From NCBI RefSeq assembly GCF_023476645.1, contig NZ_JAMCOJ010000004.1, positions 372,001 to 436,000 on the forward strand: 64,000 nucleotides of DNA, in the 5' to 3' direction. The position numbers and the translations under genes are program-made. Each line of letters begins with the position of its first letter. The stretch's first letter is position 1. This document shows positions 25,515-34,294 of the stretch, piece after piece. The notes under the pieces were generated by a model. That model was given only the letters and a program-made list of their open reading frames with translations. It made no database searches and had not been told where the DNA came from. This DNA is from Cellulophaga sp. 20_2_10. GTDB lineage: Bacteria > Bacteroidota > Bacteroidia > Flavobacteriales > Flavobacteriaceae.

Positions 25515-26750
25515 TTAGTCACAAACGGTGTAAATAATAGATTTTTTAGCTATTGTAAACTGTTTTTGTTCCTTAGTTAGATCTTGTAATTTTTCGTATT
25601 TATTTACTTGATAGTAATTATGGTAATCGCTTATATCTGGCTCATAAGTAGTTTCTAAACTTTTATCATACAAATAGTTGTTATCTTTTTTGTTATAGTT
25701 GTATTGCTTAGAGTTTATAAGTTCGCTTTTAAATATTTTATAACCAGAATTGTAAAAGATAAATCTAGAATTAGTAGCATCCACAGTATTTTCTTCATGA
25801 GAAGAATATTTTACGGCTATACTGTCTTCATCAAATATCAGTTTGTTGTCACCAATTAGAATGTCAGCTGGCATCCCATCTAAATTTCTTGTGTGTTCAA
25901 AAATAATGAAGTCGTTAAAATTCTTAGAATTTTTAAATGTGTATAATGTTATTTCTTGATTTTCAGATTCCTCGTAATTTTGATTATAAGCTAATGATAT
26001 TTGATCTGGTTTACCGCTAGTTTTGTGTATGTACGGAAAATTAAAACAATTGGCATCTTTATTAAAAATTGGACTTAGGCTTATAGGGCTTTTGCTTGGT
26101 TCTTTATACGTAATAAGTGTTTTATAGCTAAATCTATCACCTAAAAAAGAGGTGTATGTAGAGTCGCCTATATTGGGGTTGTGACGACCATAGATCGTAA
26201 GTGGAGATTTACTTTTATTAGGAAATAGATGTAAGTATTTCCCTTGTACAACCTGCCAAGTGCCTACTTGTAATGCATCAAAAGATTCAATAACATATTC
26301 ATTTTGATTGTAAAGGATTAATGTTGAACTACCTTCTGGAGATTTTTTGCCAAATGATAAATCATAACTTCCTATTATACTTTTTTCTATTGTTTCATAT
26401 TTTGTTTGAGTAGCATCTAACGAGTTTGTGTTAGTTGTAATATAGCTTTGCCTTAACTGTTCTAATTTAGCTTCTAAGCCATCACAATCTGCAGGTAATT
26501 TAGATAAGTGAAATTTTTCATACTCCTTAAAAGTGGTGATTTTTAATAGTGCGATAGAGTCATTTTTACGAAGTACAGAGCAAGAATAAATCTTGTTCTC
26601 GAAGTCTAATTTACTAGTTACACGATCTATTTTTTTTATACACTTACAAGATTTGGCAATATTGTTTTCTGCTAATTTTTCAATAGTTTGCGCCTTGCTA
26701 GTACATACTGTTATGAGCAGGGTAAAAAGTAGTAATGCTATATTTTTCAT
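25515..26750 (-). CDS. exported hypothetical protein, copy 2 of a tandem pair (411 aa)
   Basis: 411 residues with signal peptide MKNIALLLFTLLITVCTSKAQ. It aligns end to end with the 421-residue neighbour: CKCIKKIDRVTSKLDFENKIYSC, IIGSYDLSFGKKSPEGSSTL, GTWQVVQGKYLHL, SFLGDRFSYKTLITY, SPIFNKDANCFNFPYIHKTS and the identical C-terminus KKSIIYTVCD. The core is most similar, and the segment around residues 300-330 differs in length. The pair arose by tandem duplication within this genome or an ancestor. The gene follows the LRR-protein gene by 17 bp. Function unknown. Confidence 0.75.
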   Translation of the reverse strand: MKNIALLLFTLLITVCTSKAQTIEKLAENNIAKSCKCIKKIDRVTSKLDFENKIYSCSVLRKNDSIALLKITTFKEYEKFHLSKLPADCDGLEAKLEQLRQSYITTNTNSLDATQTKYETIEKSIIGSYDLSFGKKSPEGSSTLILYNQNEYVIESFDALQVGTWQVVQGKYLHLFPNKSKSPLTIYGRHNPNIGDSTYTSFLGDRFSYKTLITYKEPSKSPISLSPIFNKDANCFNFPYIHKTSGKPDQISLAYNQNYEESENQEITLYTFKNSKNFNDFIIFEHTRNLDGMPADILIGDNKLIFDEDSIAVKYSSHEENTVDATNSRFIFYNSGYKIFKSELINSKQYNYNKKDNNYLYDKSLETTYEPDISDYHNYYQVNKYEKLQDLTKEQKQFTIAKKSIIYTVCD

Positions 26751-26767
26751 ATGTTCGTTGTACTTAA

Positions 26768-28243
26768 TTATCGGTTTATGTAAAATGTAATGCTTGGGAA
26801 CTTTCTTTTAAGGACTTCAATTTCATTGCGATCCTTATCCTCGAGGTAATTTAAATGAACTTCTGTACTATTTTTAAGCCTACTAAAAGCACTGATGTTT
26901 ATTGCATTAGAATAATAATCTAAAGTAATTTTCTTTACGTTTATTAAAGCGTATACTTCTGGAGGTAATTTTTTTAAACCACAACCGCTTATATCCAATT
27001 CCTCTAAAGAAACAAGACTTTTTAACGTAGAAACATTTTTAATATTTTGATTAAAACTTAAGTTTAATTTTTTGAGCTTTTTATTCTTTTTTAAAGAATT
27101 CGGGACTGTATTGAATGAGCAAAAGGATAGATCAAGTTCTTCTAAATCTTGTAAATTTTCAATTCCATTTAAATTTTGTAAATTTTCATTAAAAGAAAAG
27201 TTAATATACTTTAATTTTTTTAACTGTAAAATTTCATTAGGAATATAGGGGCCAATATAACTGTTTTCTTGTACGTATAAATGAGTTAAATTTGTTAATA
27301 GCTCTAAACCTTTAAAATCGTCAAGACTACCACCTATTTTCAGTGTTTTTAATTTTTTTAAAGCTACTATTTCATCTTCTATAGCGGTAATATTGCAACG
27401 CGTTATATCTAAATTTTCTAAATTAATTAGTCCTTTTATATGGGTTATAGCATCATAATAATGTAATTTATAATTATTAGAGAGATCAAAACTCTTCAAT
27501 TGAGTTAAATATTTAAACTCCATTGGAAGTTGATTTAAATTACATGCTTGTAATTGTAAAGACTCTATTTGTTTAATGTTTTTTAAGTTAGATATTCCTG
27601 CTAATTTTTTACTATATGCTAAGTCTAAATATGTTACATTTTTTAAATAGCCTATATGCTCTGGTATAGTATCTAGTGATGATTGTTGGTAAATAAGAGT
27701 ATCTACCATAGAGATATACTTAAAGCTTGTATAGTCTGTAATAGGATTAGATGAAATATCTATTTTTTTTAAGTTTTGTAATTTTAGTATCTCTTTTGGA
27801 ATTGCATTTAGGCCAATTTTAGCTAGACCTAAGTATCTTAATTGTTCTAAATTTTTTATTTTTTTAGATAGGAGTAAAGATTTAGAACTAGATATGTTTA
27901 AGTCTGTCAAATTTTTAAGTTCATAAACACTGTTTATATTCTTAAGATTACTGCAATTAAAAAGAATTAATTTTTCTAAATTTTTTAAACTTTTTAAAGA
28001 AGATACACCCGTCAGTAATTCTTGATTATACAGAGAAAGGCTTTTTAAGTTTTTAAATTCACTTAAATCTTTAGGTAACTCCTTTAATTGTAAAGGATAA
28101 CCTTTAAATTTTAGATGATAAATTTTAGTTTTATCAATCTGTGGCGTTAGTTCGTGATAGTTGTAAATTTTATCTGCTTTTTGGGCAAAAGTTAGTTTAG
28201 TACTAATCAATAAAATAAAAAATAGATAAGATTTTAATTTCAT
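26768..28243 (-). CDS. exported leucine-rich-repeat protein
   Basis: 491 residues. After a signal peptide (about 1-20, ending LTFAQ) the whole protein is built of more than a dozen leucine-rich repeats of about 22-24 residues, e.g. LKNLEKLILFNCSNLKNINSVYEL, LKKLKYINFSFNENLQNLNGIENL and LEELDLSFCSFNTVPNSLKK. The repeats form a curved scaffold for protein-protein contacts. There is no sorting domain for T9SS and no lipobox, so a periplasmic location is likely. It starts 5 bp after the stop of the DUF6688-like membrane protein gene, implying an operon. The binding partner is unknown. Confidence 0.85.
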   Translation of the reverse strand: MKLKSYLFFILLISTKLTFAQKADKIYNYHELTPQIDKTKIYHLKFKGYPLQLKELPKDLSEFKNLKSLSLYNQELLTGVSSLKSLKNLEKLILFNCSNLKNINSVYELKNLTDLNISSSKSLLLSKKIKNLEQLRYLGLAKIGLNAIPKEILKLQNLKKIDISSNPITDYTSFKYISMVDTLIYQQSSLDTIPEHIGYLKNVTYLDLAYSKKLAGISNLKNIKQIESLQLQACNLNQLPMEFKYLTQLKSFDLSNNYKLHYYDAITHIKGLINLENLDITRCNITAIEDEIVALKKLKTLKIGGSLDDFKGLELLTNLTHLYVQENSYIGPYIPNEILQLKKLKYINFSFNENLQNLNGIENLQDLEELDLSFCSFNTVPNSLKKNKKLKKLNLSFNQNIKNVSTLKSLVSLEELDISGCGLKKLPPEVYALINVKKITLDYYSNAINISAFSRLKNSTEVHLNYLEDKDRNEIEVLKRKFPSITFYINR

Positions 28244-28248
28244 ATAAA

Positions 28249-29340
28249 TTATAATTGATATTGATTATCAATCTTTTTTTCTGGATTAACACATAGTACG
28301 TATAATGATATTAAGAAAATCCATTCTAAAGGTTTCATTAAAAGATAGGTGATATTTGATCCCATTTTAGAATTTATTTTTAAAGAAAGGTTGTACCCGT
28401 ACTTGTCATAGTTGCGTCTAATAAACCTATGAAGTTTAGGAGATATATCTGTAATCATTTCTTCAAAAGCATTGGCAATTTGTAACTGTCTATTTACAAT
28501 AATAATATTTTTATGCCTTTTTCCTAAACGAATGGGCTTTACAATTTTAGGATCTCCTTTAGCGGCTACAGTACATAAATAATGGCCTTTATGATCTAAA
28601 ATAGGAGGGTGCATTTTTTGTGAAAAAGCCCAGGTTGTAGTTTCTGTAAAAACCTTAGTAATAGAGTTAACGTCTTGTCCAAATAACAGTAATACTATAG
28701 TAATTACAATAAAAACAGGAATAAACAGTAGTAATGCCCAAACGGATTCGTTAAACCTATTGGCTAAAACACTATTGCAATAGTTAAGAAACTTGTTTTT
28801 GTATGTTTTGCTCTTAGCTTGTGTTTTTTCTTCCTTTATTATTTTTATAAGAAGACCAATAGCAATAATTAAACTTAATGCTGGTGTAAATACAAGAAGG
28901 AACGTTCCTATGTTTTCTTTATAAACGTCCAAAGTTTCAGTGTTATGTGTCGTAACCTGGATAAGAATAGTACTATTTACAACAATACCTATAAACAAGA
29001 AAATTAAAAAAAAGACAAGAGATAAAGGAGGTAGTTTATGACCTTTAATCCAGATAAACCCTGCCGAAAGATTAAAAAATAAAAAATAAACAATAAGTGT
29101 TATAATATGTTTGCCGCCAAAAGGAATGTAACACTCTAAGTCTACAGGGTCTATTGCATCTGTATGTTGGTTGCCATGGGTAATTAAGCCAACGCCAAAT
29201 AATAGAAAAGAAAGCATGTACAACACGAATATAAAAACCTCAATATTGGATACATTTTCTTTGTTCTTTTTTAGCCCTTTAACCGTAAAGTATATTATTA
29301 CAAAAAAGAAAACAAGTAGTACAGGAATGATCATTGACAT
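28249..29340 (-). CDS. polytopic membrane protein, DUF6688-like
   Basis: 363 residues with about seven membrane helices in the first 230 residues (e.g. MIIPVLLVFFFVIIYFTV, VFIFVLYMLSFLLFGVGL, ALLLFIPVFIVITIVLLLFG) and one near the C-terminus (LEWIFLISLYVLCV). The conserved soluble block GHYLCTVAAKGDPKIVKPIRLG...IIIVNRQLQIANAFEEM...HRFIRRNYDKYGYNL, about residues 247-320, matches what I remember of the DUF6688 family of Bacteroidota. That recall is not verified. The ATG shares one base with the stop codon of the preceding 190-residue gene (TAATG), indicating coupled translation. Function unknown. Confidence 0.65.
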   Translation of the reverse strand: MSMIIPVLLVFFFVIIYFTVKGLKKNKENVSNIEVFIFVLYMLSFLLFGVGLITHGNQHTDAIDPVDLECYIPFGGKHIITLIVYFLFFNLSAGFIWIKGHKLPPLSLVFFLIFLFIGIVVNSTILIQVTTHNTETLDVYKENIGTFLLVFTPALSLIIAIGLLIKIIKEEKTQAKSKTYKNKFLNYCNSVLANRFNESVWALLLFIPVFIVITIVLLLFGQDVNSITKVFTETTTWAFSQKMHPPILDHKGHYLCTVAAKGDPKIVKPIRLGKRHKNIIIVNRQLQIANAFEEMITDISPKLHRFIRRNYDKYGYNLSLKINSKMGSNITYLLMKPLEWIFLISLYVLCVNPEKKIDNQYQL

Positions 29341-29912
29341 TAGTTTTGTTTTATTTTTTGAAGATTACTTTTTTCGTCAATTAAAATACCTTTTGCCTTT
29401 ACTAAATTATTTATATTTTTAACGCCATTAATTGTAAACGACTCTAGCAACTCACAATCAGACGTTGCCACAGGACCAAACATTCCGTAATGTAAGCCAA
29501 CACCATGTTTAAAATCTGAAATATAATAGTGAAACTCTTTATGTACGGTTACTAAAATACTATCTGTTTTTAGAAAGCTATCAAATGGAATATTTATGTA
29601 ATTTATTATATTTTTAGTAGCTGTTGTGTCTAAAATTATGGTGTCTTTTATAACTTTAGTATTACGTATTATTTTAAACTCTAAATCTTCTGAGGTTACA
29701 TCATTAAATTCAAAAAGCATAATTTCTGGCTGTTCTGTTACGTAAAGAATAGAATTACAACTCTTAGATTTTTCTGATGCTTCTTTTTTTAATCGTTTAT
29801 TCCTTTGACTTATAGAAAAGAAAAACAAACCTATTACTATACCTGCTAATACTACTAGGCTTAAAGCAGTATATGCTATGTATTTTATTATTTTAGAATA
29901 GGTTTTCTTCAT
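29340..29912 (-). CDS. membrane-anchored hypothetical protein, 190 aa
   Basis: 190 residues with one N-terminal membrane helix (YIAYTALSLVVLAGIVIGLFFFSI, about 12-34) after a short basic cytoplasmic tail. The rest is a predicted extracytoplasmic domain with a Cys pair region (SKSCNSILYVTEQPEIMLFEFNDV, SDCELLESFTINGVKN). No known domain was recognised. It is translationally coupled to the DUF6688-like gene (TAATG overlap), suggesting that the two proteins work together at the inner membrane. Confidence 0.65.
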   Translation of the reverse strand: MKKTYSKIIKYIAYTALSLVVLAGIVIGLFFFSISQRNKRLKKEASEKSKSCNSILYVTEQPEIMLFEFNDVTSEDLEFKIIRNTKVIKDTIILDTTATKNIINYINIPFDSFLKTDSILVTVHKEFHYYISDFKHGVGLHYGMFGPVATSDCELLESFTINGVKNINNLVKAKGILIDEKSNLQKIKQN

Positions 29913-29951
29913 TAGATTTAGTTGTCTATTTAATGTAAATAAGTTTACATT

Positions 29952-30248
29952 TTAATTGTTTTCATACAGTCTTAATCTATTTTTTAATGCGTTTATTTTG
30001 TCTTGTAACGCTCTTTCTTTCTCTAATAAATTAAAGACAACATCAATGCCTTCTAGATTAACGTTTAACTCGTTATAGAGCCTTATTATCTTTTCTAGAT
30101 TCCTTATTTGGTCTTGATGAATAAATTGGTTTTGTTCAATAATTTCTATATCTATGAGTCCCATATTGCTTAGATCATCCATAAATGAAATTTCTATATT
30201 ATAATGAGAACAAAGAGTTTCTACTAGTATTAAAGTTTTCTCGCTCAT
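29952..30248 (-). CDS. CbpM-like chaperone modulator
   Basis: 98 residues, mostly helical, with the MerR-like layout of CbpM: LVETLCSHYNIEISFMDDLSNMGLI, then IHQDQIRNLEKIIRLYNELNVNLEGIDVVFNLL and a C-terminal coiled coil (LQDKINALKNRLRLYEN). CbpM proteins bind the J-domain of CbpA and inhibit its co-chaperone activity. The gene overlaps the DnaJ-like gene by 4 bp (ATGA), the standard arrangement for cbpA-cbpM. Confidence 0.85.
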   Translation of the reverse strand: MSEKTLILVETLCSHYNIEISFMDDLSNMGLIDIEIIEQNQFIHQDQIRNLEKIIRLYNELNVNLEGIDVVFNLLEKERALQDKINALKNRLRLYENN

Positions 30249-31147
30249 TTTGCTTTAATTTTTTGTAATTCTTTAAATAACTCAATTTCTTTTTCACTTA
30301 AATCTGTAGGCGTTTTTAAGTTATAGGTGATTATTAAGTCTCCAAATTGATTTTCTTTTTTGTAAATAGGAAATCCTTTTCCTTTCAATTTTACTTTAGA
30401 ATCATTTTGGGTTTCGGGCTTAATAGGTAGTTTTACTTTACCATTAAAAGTATCTACTGTAATTTCGCCACCTAATATAGCGGTGTATAAATCTAGCTCA
30501 ATATTTAAATATAGATTGTTTCCTTCCCGTTTAAATTGGGTATCATTGTCTATAATAAATTTAATAAACAAGTCTCCGTTAGGGCCTCCATTACTTCCAG
30601 GACCTCCTTGCCCTTTAATTTTTATGACTTGGTCATTTTCTACTCCGGCAGGTATTGTGAGCCTAATTTTTTTATCGTTAACAGTTAAAACTCTTTTTTG
30701 AGAAGTGTATACATCTTTTAAATTTAACCGCAGCTCTGTATTGTAATCCTGTCCTTTAAATTGTTGTTGGCGAGATCTATTGAATGATGATTTACCATTA
30801 CCCGCACCACCAAACATAGATTCAAAAAAATCTGAATAGTCTTCGCTACTATTTCCTTGCTGATGAGTTCTTTGTTGAGAATATTGTTTTTGCTGTTTTT
30901 CTGCCTTTTCAAATTCTTCTGCGTGTTTCCAGTCTTTACCATATTTATCGTATTTTTTACGATTTTCTGGGTTACTTAAAACTTCATTAGCTTCATTTAT
31001 CTCTTTAAATTTTAATTCAGCTTCTGTATTGTTTTGGTTTAAATCTGGGTGGTACTTACGAGCTAGTTTTCTATAAGCAGTTTTAATTTGCTTTTCGGTT
31101 GCCGTTTTTGAAATGCCCAGAGTTTTATAATAATCTATAAATGTCAT
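30245..31147 (-). CDS. CbpA-like DnaJ co-chaperone
   Basis: 300 residues. The J-domain is at 1-70 with the HPD motif at 33-35 that stimulates Hsp70/DnaK ATPase. A Gly/Ser/Gln-rich linker (QQQKQYSQQRTHQQGNSSEDY) follows. Two DnaJ C-terminal beta domains run from about 135 to 295 (RLTIPAGVENDQVIKIKGQGGPG; KLKGKGFPIYKKENQFGDLIITY). The Cys4 zinc-finger domain of true DnaJ is absent, which places it with CbpA (curved-DNA-binding protein A) rather than DnaJ. It overlaps the CbpM-like gene by 4 bp. It sits inside a block of exported-protein genes, which is unusual for a cytosolic chaperone. Confidence 0.92.
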   Translation of the reverse strand: MTFIDYYKTLGISKTATEKQIKTAYRKLARKYHPDLNQNNTEAELKFKEINEANEVLSNPENRKKYDKYGKDWKHAEEFEKAEKQQKQYSQQRTHQQGNSSEDYSDFFESMFGGAGNGKSSFNRSRQQQFKGQDYNTELRLNLKDVYTSQKRVLTVNDKKIRLTIPAGVENDQVIKIKGQGGPGSNGGPNGDLFIKFIIDNDTQFKREGNNLYLNIELDLYTAILGGEITVDTFNGKVKLPIKPETQNDSKVKLKGKGFPIYKKENQFGDLIITYNLKTPTDLSEKEIELFKELQKIKAK

Positions 31148-31200
31148 TATTTTTATTTTTTTAATTGAGCAAAGAGTTTAAAAGTTTAAAACAATAGGTA

Positions 31201-31956
31201 CTACTGTACTTTTTCTGTTTTAGAATTAATAAGCGCTATTATATTTGTTAATGATTTTTTAATATTTTCTGATTCACTTTTTTTCAACATTAACTCAGCT
31301 TTTGTTTTCAAAGGATAAAAATTTGCATCGGGGTATAAATTAATTAATTCAGGAAAATAAGTGTCAATTCCTTCTACTAATTTAGCAATCCCTTGATCTG
31401 AAAAAGCCTTTTCATTATTTATTTCATCTATATAAAATAAGTAATTCTCTATTAATGTATTCACATTAGAATTAATATTGTTTTGTACTCTGGCTGAATT
31501 TGGATCATCTGCACTTTCTTTAATTTGATCATTACCCAGTTTAAAATAACGTAGTTGTAACCCTAATCCAAATTGCCAAACGGCTATCATTTCTTTTTCA
31601 TACAGGTATTTATCTTTACGGTCTGTTGCGGTATAAATATCAGTCATTCCTTTCCACTCTAAAAAGAATTTTTCTGCAATGTCATTTCTATGTTTTATAC
31701 CCAGTTCGTTGTCATCTAGAACAATTTTAAAGTTTTGCGGATCTGTAAGTTTTTCTACAATTATCCTTGTTTCTGGATCGTTAAAAGATGGTAGTTTTTC
31801 ATCAGGCTCATACCCAAAATTTAAATGAAGTACAGCACTTTTATAGTCTTCTAAATTCCAATATCTTTTATCTGTAGGAAATTGATGCTTTTCCGTTTTA
31901 CAGTTTACAAGTAAAATGCATAATAGAACAAATACGAGTGATTTAATTTTCTTCAT
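31201..31956 (-). CDS. lipoprotein of unknown function, 251 aa
   Basis: 251 residues with a lipoprotein signal: MKKIKSLVFVLLCILLVNC, lipobox Cys at residue 19. The mature protein is helical and charged (LEDYKSAVLHLNFGYEPDEKLPSFNDPETR, AVWQFGLGLQLRYFKLGNDQIKESADDP, EINNEKAFSDQGIAKLVEGIDTYFP). No named domain. It overlaps the 3' end of the HExxH membrane-protein gene by 14 bp, so the two are co-expressed and may be functional partners. Confidence 0.75.
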   Translation of the reverse strand: MKKIKSLVFVLLCILLVNCKTEKHQFPTDKRYWNLEDYKSAVLHLNFGYEPDEKLPSFNDPETRIIVEKLTDPQNFKIVLDDNELGIKHRNDIAEKFFLEWKGMTDIYTATDRKDKYLYEKEMIAVWQFGLGLQLRYFKLGNDQIKESADDPNSARVQNNINSNVNTLIENYLFYIDEINNEKAFSDQGIAKLVEGIDTYFPELINLYPDANFYPLKTKAELMLKKSESENIKKSLTNIIALINSKTEKVQ

Positions 31957-32644
31957 TAATTTTAATTTTTTGTTTTTTATAATTTGATAATAAAAGTAAT
32001 AAACTATCTATTTTATTCTCATATCTTTTTTGTTCGCTTAACACATAGCTGTGAAATGTATCGTAATCATATTCTTTTTGAAAAATTCGTTCTTCACTTT
32101 TGGCTGTATTAATAATTTCTTCGATCCTTTTTTTATCAAAGCTTTTTAGTTGTGCTATTTTAAATTTTGCTTTTCTTGTAAATAATTCTGTTATTTTAAA
32201 ATGATATTTTTCGTGACTTAGTAATTCCTTACTATTGGTATTTTTATTATAAACAAAGGAGCGCGATGGATGAAATAGCGAATTTAATATTACAAAATCA
32301 TCCTCAATAGTACTTTCTATAGAGGTTACAACATAGGCAAACCTTTTATTGCCATAAAGTGTTTTTTTAAAGAATTCTAATCCTCTAAAGTTTTCAAAAG
32401 TAATTTCCTCGTATCTGTCAAAAGTTATGGGTTTTTCATAATTTAAATAATTTGTATGTATAATAGCAGCAAAGCATAGTACTAAGGGAATAAGAACAAA
32501 CAAGCTATATTTTACAACTTTTAATAGTTTTTTTAAAGGTATTTTATTTCCTTTTTTACGCTCTTTAATAACTATTGTTAACTGATAAAATATAGGAGAA
32601 AAGTACAATAGTAAGATCAGAGTAACTATGAAATAATCATTCAT
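31943..32644 (-). CDS. membrane protein with an HExxH metallopeptidase-like motif
   Basis: 233 residues. Two N-terminal membrane helices (YFIVTLILLLYFSPIFYQLTIVI at 4-26; YSLFVLIPLVLCFAAIIHTNYL at about 46-67) anchor an extracytoplasmic domain. Near residue 145-165 the sequence LLSHEKYHFKITELFTRKAKFKI has the zincin pattern HEKYH in a context resembling DUF922-type secreted zinc-dependent proteases (LL.HEQ.HFDI.E...RK). A coiled-coil tail follows. If the motif is functional this is a membrane-tethered zinc protease, but that is inference from one motif. It overlaps the following lipoprotein gene by 14 bp. Confidence 0.65.
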   Translation of the reverse strand: MNDYFIVTLILLLYFSPIFYQLTIVIKERKKGNKIPLKKLLKVVKYSLFVLIPLVLCFAAIIHTNYLNYEKPITFDRYEEITFENFRGLEFFKKTLYGNKRFAYVVTSIESTIEDDFVILNSLFHPSRSFVYNKNTNSKELLSHEKYHFKITELFTRKAKFKIAQLKSFDKKRIEEIINTAKSEERIFQKEYDYDTFHSYVLSEQKRYENKIDSLLLLLSNYKKQKIKINEEN

Positions 32645-32739
32645 TTATAATTGTTTTACAATACAACACATTACTGGCTCATAAATTTAATTCGTTTTTT
32701 TTTAATATTTTATGATTATTGGTTTGTTTTCTTATGTTT

Positions 32740-33333
32740 TTATTCATTATACCTGTAGTGACCAATAATTTTAAAACTGAAAAGGCAGTTTTGTAAAACT
32801 TGTCCCGCACCAATATTATGTACAATTAGGTTCTGTTTTCCGTCTGTTGATTTTTTATCAACTACAATTCCAATATGTGTTATGGCACCACTTAAGTTCC
32901 AGCAAACAACATCTCCCGGTTTATAATCTTTTGCATTGTTGGTAATTGGTTTACTGGCCCCTTTACGTTTAAAAAATGTCATTAAATTTGGAACTCTTCT
33001 GTGGTCTATATTTTTATCAGTTGTTTTTAATCCCCATAGTTTAGGGTAGGAACTAAAATTAGCTTTCATATCTTCGTGCACCTTTTTCTGTAAATCAATC
33101 CCAATTTTTCTATACGCACGTATTATAACATCGGTACATACTCCTTTGTCACTTGGTACATCTCCGTTTGGATACCCAATAGAAAAGTAGCTTGGGTCAT
33201 AGGTAACCTTTTGTTTTGTGAGCTCTATGGCACTGTTAGACAGTGTGGTTTTAGTAGTTTCTGTTTGCGCGTAACAAAAGCTAAAACTTATGAGTGCAAT
33301 GGTTATAAAGACTTTTTTTATATAGTGTTTCAT
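32740..33333 (-). CDS. DUF1287 family exported protein (NlpC/P60-like)
   Basis: 197 residues with signal peptide (about 1-22, ending FCYAQ). It matches DUF1287: SAIELTKQKVTYDPSYFSIGYPNGDVP, GVCTDVIIRAYRKIGIDLQKKVHEDM, NIDHRRVPNLMTFFKRKG, YKPGDVVCWNLSGAITHIGIVVD and LIVHNIGAG. The Cys in GVCTD, the His in THIGIVV and a later polar residue form a papain/NlpC-like triad pattern, suggesting a cell-wall or peptide hydrolase in the periplasm, although the family's substrate is not established. The gene follows the DUF4345-like gene after 4 bp. Confidence 0.88.
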   Translation of the reverse strand: MKHYIKKVFITIALISFSFCYAQTETTKTTLSNSAIELTKQKVTYDPSYFSIGYPNGDVPSDKGVCTDVIIRAYRKIGIDLQKKVHEDMKANFSSYPKLWGLKTTDKNIDHRRVPNLMTFFKRKGASKPITNNAKDYKPGDVVCWNLSGAITHIGIVVDKKSTDGKQNLIVHNIGAGQVLQNCLFSFKIIGHYRYNE

Positions 33334-33337
33334 ATTT

Positions 33338-33733
33338 TTATTCGTTCAATTTGTATTTTTTTAGTTGATACATAGAAAAAATACCAATTACAAACTCAGC
33401 TATTATTCCAAAAATGTAACCAGCTGTTGGTAAACCATCTAGAAGCATACTTAAAGCACGGCCACTTGCAAGCGATAGCATAAATAAAACAGTTAACTGA
33501 GTGGCAATTTTCCAGTACGTATTTATTAAAATACCAAATAACCATACAAGAGAAATTCCAAGATATAAGCACATAATAGCCCTTAACATATTAGAAAGGT
33601 CAATTGTATTTACAACAATATCTAAATGTTTTGGTAGGGTAGAAGGTGACCCATAAATTATTGCAGTAGGTACTACAATTACAATAGACACAATAAGATG
33701 TATGTTTTTTAAAATCCAATTAATTTTAGTCAT
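33338..33733 (-). CDS. DUF4345-like membrane protein
   Basis: 131 residues from the internal ATG at 33733 (MTKINWILKNIHLIVS), chosen because the family starts just before its first membrane helix. The longer frame from 33784 adds 17 polar residues. Four helices are apparent: IHLIVSIVIVVPTAIIYG, LRAIMCLYLGISLVWLFGIL, WKIATQLTVLFMLSLASGRAL and YIFGIIAEFVIGIFSMYQL. The L.RAIM.LYL.....W and GRALSMLLDG patterns match DUF4345, small inner-membrane proteins of unknown function. It lies 4 bp upstream of the DUF1287 gene. Confidence 0.7.
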   Translation of the reverse strand: MTKINWILKNIHLIVSIVIVVPTAIIYGSPSTLPKHLDIVVNTIDLSNMLRAIMCLYLGISLVWLFGILINTYWKIATQLTVLFMLSLASGRALSMLLDGLPTAGYIFGIIAEFVIGIFSMYQLKKYKLNE

Positions 33734-33863
33734 CTTATCGTTCTTATTTTGTTCATTAATAAGCAGTGCTATTTTATGAGTCAATAGAATTTCAAAAATA
33801 CGGACAACGTATTATTTAAAACAGCCTGTATTCCGTGATAAATTATTTATCAATTAGTTTACT

Positions 33864-34226
33864 CTATTTTAAATCAAGGTATTCATCTTGTTTTAAAAGC
33901 AAATAGTATAATGGGTATAGCAAGATTATAAAAAATAAAATGGCAAAAAACGAAATTTGTGTAACAACATATAAACCAACGCAAAACATTAATGCGCCTC
34001 CTATTAAGGGTTCATTTATACAGCTTTTTAATGTATACGTTTGTATGTCATTATGTACAGCATCTATTGCTATCTCCTGACTTTTACACCACGCAAGTTT
34101 TGCATAAATTTTAAGCTCTTTGTTTTCAATTTTGTACTCATTTGTGCCTTTTTTTATTCTACCGATACTTTTATTTCCAATGTATAATCGTGCATCTGTC
34201 TCACTTTCTATTATAATTGTAGCCAT
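33864..34226 (-). CDS. small membrane protein, 120 aa
   Basis: 120 residues. The N-terminal half is a small beta-rich soluble region (ATIIIESETDARLYIGNKSIGRIKKGTNEYKI) resembling a PEGA-type strand pattern. The C-terminal half has two membrane helices (PLIGGALMFCVGLYVVTQISF, FAILFFIILLYPLYYLLL) ending in an acidic tail. No family was recognised. It lies between the 715-residue MORN protein gene and the DUF4345-like gene and could belong to the same transcript. Confidence 0.6.
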   Translation of the reverse strand: MATIIIESETDARLYIGNKSIGRIKKGTNEYKIENKELKIYAKLAWCKSQEIAIDAVHNDIQTYTLKSCINEPLIGGALMFCVGLYVVTQISFFAILFFIILLYPLYYLLLKQDEYLDLK

Positions 34227-34294
34227 TTGTATTAGTTCTTTTTTTAGATAAGTAGCGTTTCTTTGAAAATTATAGTATCTCCCGGGTTTGTACT

